Translations under genes and position numbers: made by a program | Assembly: GCA_017380975.1 (NCBI GenBank) | Contig: JAFOCX010000105.1 | Location: 1 to 5,645, forward strand | Source of the DNA: Lachnospiraceae bacterium | GTDB lineage: Bacteria > Bacillota > Clostridia > Lachnospirales > Lachnospiraceae | Reading direction: 5' to 3' | DNA length: 5,645 nucleotides | In this document: positions 5,281 through 5,645 of the stretch, piece after piece | Layout: each line of letters starts with the position of its first letter | How positions within the stretch are numbered: the first letter of the stretch is position 1 | The notes under the pieces: generated by a model | What the model saw: the letters and a program-made list of their open reading frames with translations, nothing else | Databases searched by the model: none | What the model was told of the DNA's origin: nothing

Positions 5281-5645
5281 TCAACGTTACATAGGAGATA
5301 TGCAAGCCCGGATGCCAGAATTGCATGGGCTGATTTCCAGAGTATATACGGCCGGACGGATAGTCCGGCCTCTTTTTTATGTTCTAATACAGATTTTGTC
5401 TGAAAGATCCCGGAAAGACCGCCAAAGGTCAGTGATGCTGCAGAAGCAAAATAGCCAATTTTCCAGTTTTGAATGTTTGCAAATTCTTGAATTCCCGTTG
5501 TCATTTCTATCAATCCTATAAAACATAGTCTCAATGATTCCGTAAGAAACGAGCATTTATCGATCAGTTTAATCATGATCGAAAATAGGACGAGATATCC
5601 GCCGATTTTGTTTAATACTTCAATGGATGACAGAATTGTTTCATC
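5277..5645 (-). CDS. ylbJ: Sporulation integral membrane protein YlbJ, C-terminal part (start outside window)
   Basis: The frame is open to the window end, giving 122 visible residues; the full protein is about 400 in Bacillus. The Met at 5574-5576 is internal, since 23 coherent residues precede it, including ILSSIEVLNKIGGYLVLFS. The fragment shows four hydrophobic stretches: IGGYLVLFSIMIKLI, LRLCFIGLIEMTTGI, IGYFASAASLTFGGLSGIF and AHAILASGLAYLLC. The EMTTGI and SFGGLS-like (TFGGLS) motifs are characteristic of YlbJ and the related nucleoside-recognition (Gate) membrane family. In B. subtilis YlbJ is made in the mother cell under sigma-E and is needed for efficient sporulation; its transported substrate, if any, is unknown to me. 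It converges on the coiled-coil gene with overlapping stops, and the plus-strand terminator lies within its codons. It is probably YlbJ; a broader Gate-domain relative is the alternative. Confidence 0.85.
   Translation of the reverse strand, partial: DETILSSIEVLNKIGGYLVLFSIMIKLIDKCSFLTESLRLCFIGLIEMTTGIQEFANIQNWKIGYFASAASLTFGGLSGIFQTKSVLEHKKEAGLSVRPYILWKSAHAILASGLAYLLCNVD
5305..5331 (+). other. Bulged hairpin in the 3' leader to the terminator
   Basis: AGCCC (5305-5309) pairs with GGGCT (5327-5331) and ATGC (5312-5315) pairs with GCAT (5323-5326), with a 2-nt bulge and a 7-nt loop. No U-tract follows, so it is not itself a terminator. It lies in the plus-strand 3' untranslated RNA and in ylbJ codons, so it may be chance. 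Confidence 0.4.
5350..5379 (+). terminator. Intrinsic terminator of the rsmD operon, inside ylbJ
   Basis: A perfect 8-bp GC-rich stem (GGCCGGAC 5350-5357, GTCCGGCC 5363-5370) with a 5-nt loop (GGATA) is followed by TCTTTTTTA. The U-tract exists only on the plus strand; on the minus strand the stem is followed by GTATATACT, so it is one-directional. It lies 70 nt after the coiled-coil gene's stop, within the coding sequence of opposing ylbJ. Confidence 0.92.

Noticed and set aside
5300..5521. 73-codon plus-strand open frame after the coiled-coil gene, preceded by AGGAG
   Set aside because: It reads straight through the strong terminator at 5350-5379 and lies antisense to ylbJ, whose motifs are convincing; ribosome-site spacing is only 2 nt.

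Overview
The window reads as a chromosomal housekeeping region from an endospore-forming Clostridia bacterium, most likely a Lachnospiraceae member. Reasons: strong AGGAGG-type ribosome binding sites, short intergenic gaps, moderate GC, an alpha/beta-type small acid-soluble spore protein (SASP), a YlbJ-type sporulation membrane protein, and a gene order (lepB-rbgA-rnhB-yraN-pgeF and rsmD-coaD-coiled-coil protein-ylbJ) that I recall as typical of that family. The taxonomic call rests on pattern recognition, not on a search.

Left block (1-3119, plus strand): the 3' part of a type I signal peptidase gene (cut by the window edge), then rbgA (50S assembly GTPase), rnhB (RNase HII), yraN (UPF0102 nuclease-fold protein) and pgeF (DUF152/YfiH-family protein). 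Gaps are 1-16 nt, so this looks like one operon combining protein export, ribosome maturation, nucleic-acid maintenance and metabolite or envelope repair. No good intrinsic terminator follows pgeF.

Middle (3120-3616): a lone SASP gene with a candidate sigma-G promoter and a clear hairpin terminator. Its protein would coat spore DNA in the forespore and be degraded by GPR at germination.

Right block (3617-5380, plus strand): a good sigma-A promoter with a dyad over its -10 box drives rsmD (16S rRNA methyltransferase), coaD (phosphopantetheine adenylyltransferase) and a 188-residue alanine- and glutamine-rich coiled-coil protein. The last is the least characterised gene here. I see similarity, from memory, to the mycobacterial division factor SepIVA, whose gene also lies in the coaD/rpmF/rnc neighbourhood of Actinobacteria.

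Right edge (5277-5645, minus strand): the 3' end of ylbJ converges on the coiled-coil gene. The two stop codons overlap in a TTAA, and the terminator of the plus-strand operon lies inside the ylbJ coding sequence. I see no mobile element, CRISPR array, RNA gene or defence system. The points most worth a second look are the SepIVA-like protein and the terminator embedded in an opposing gene.
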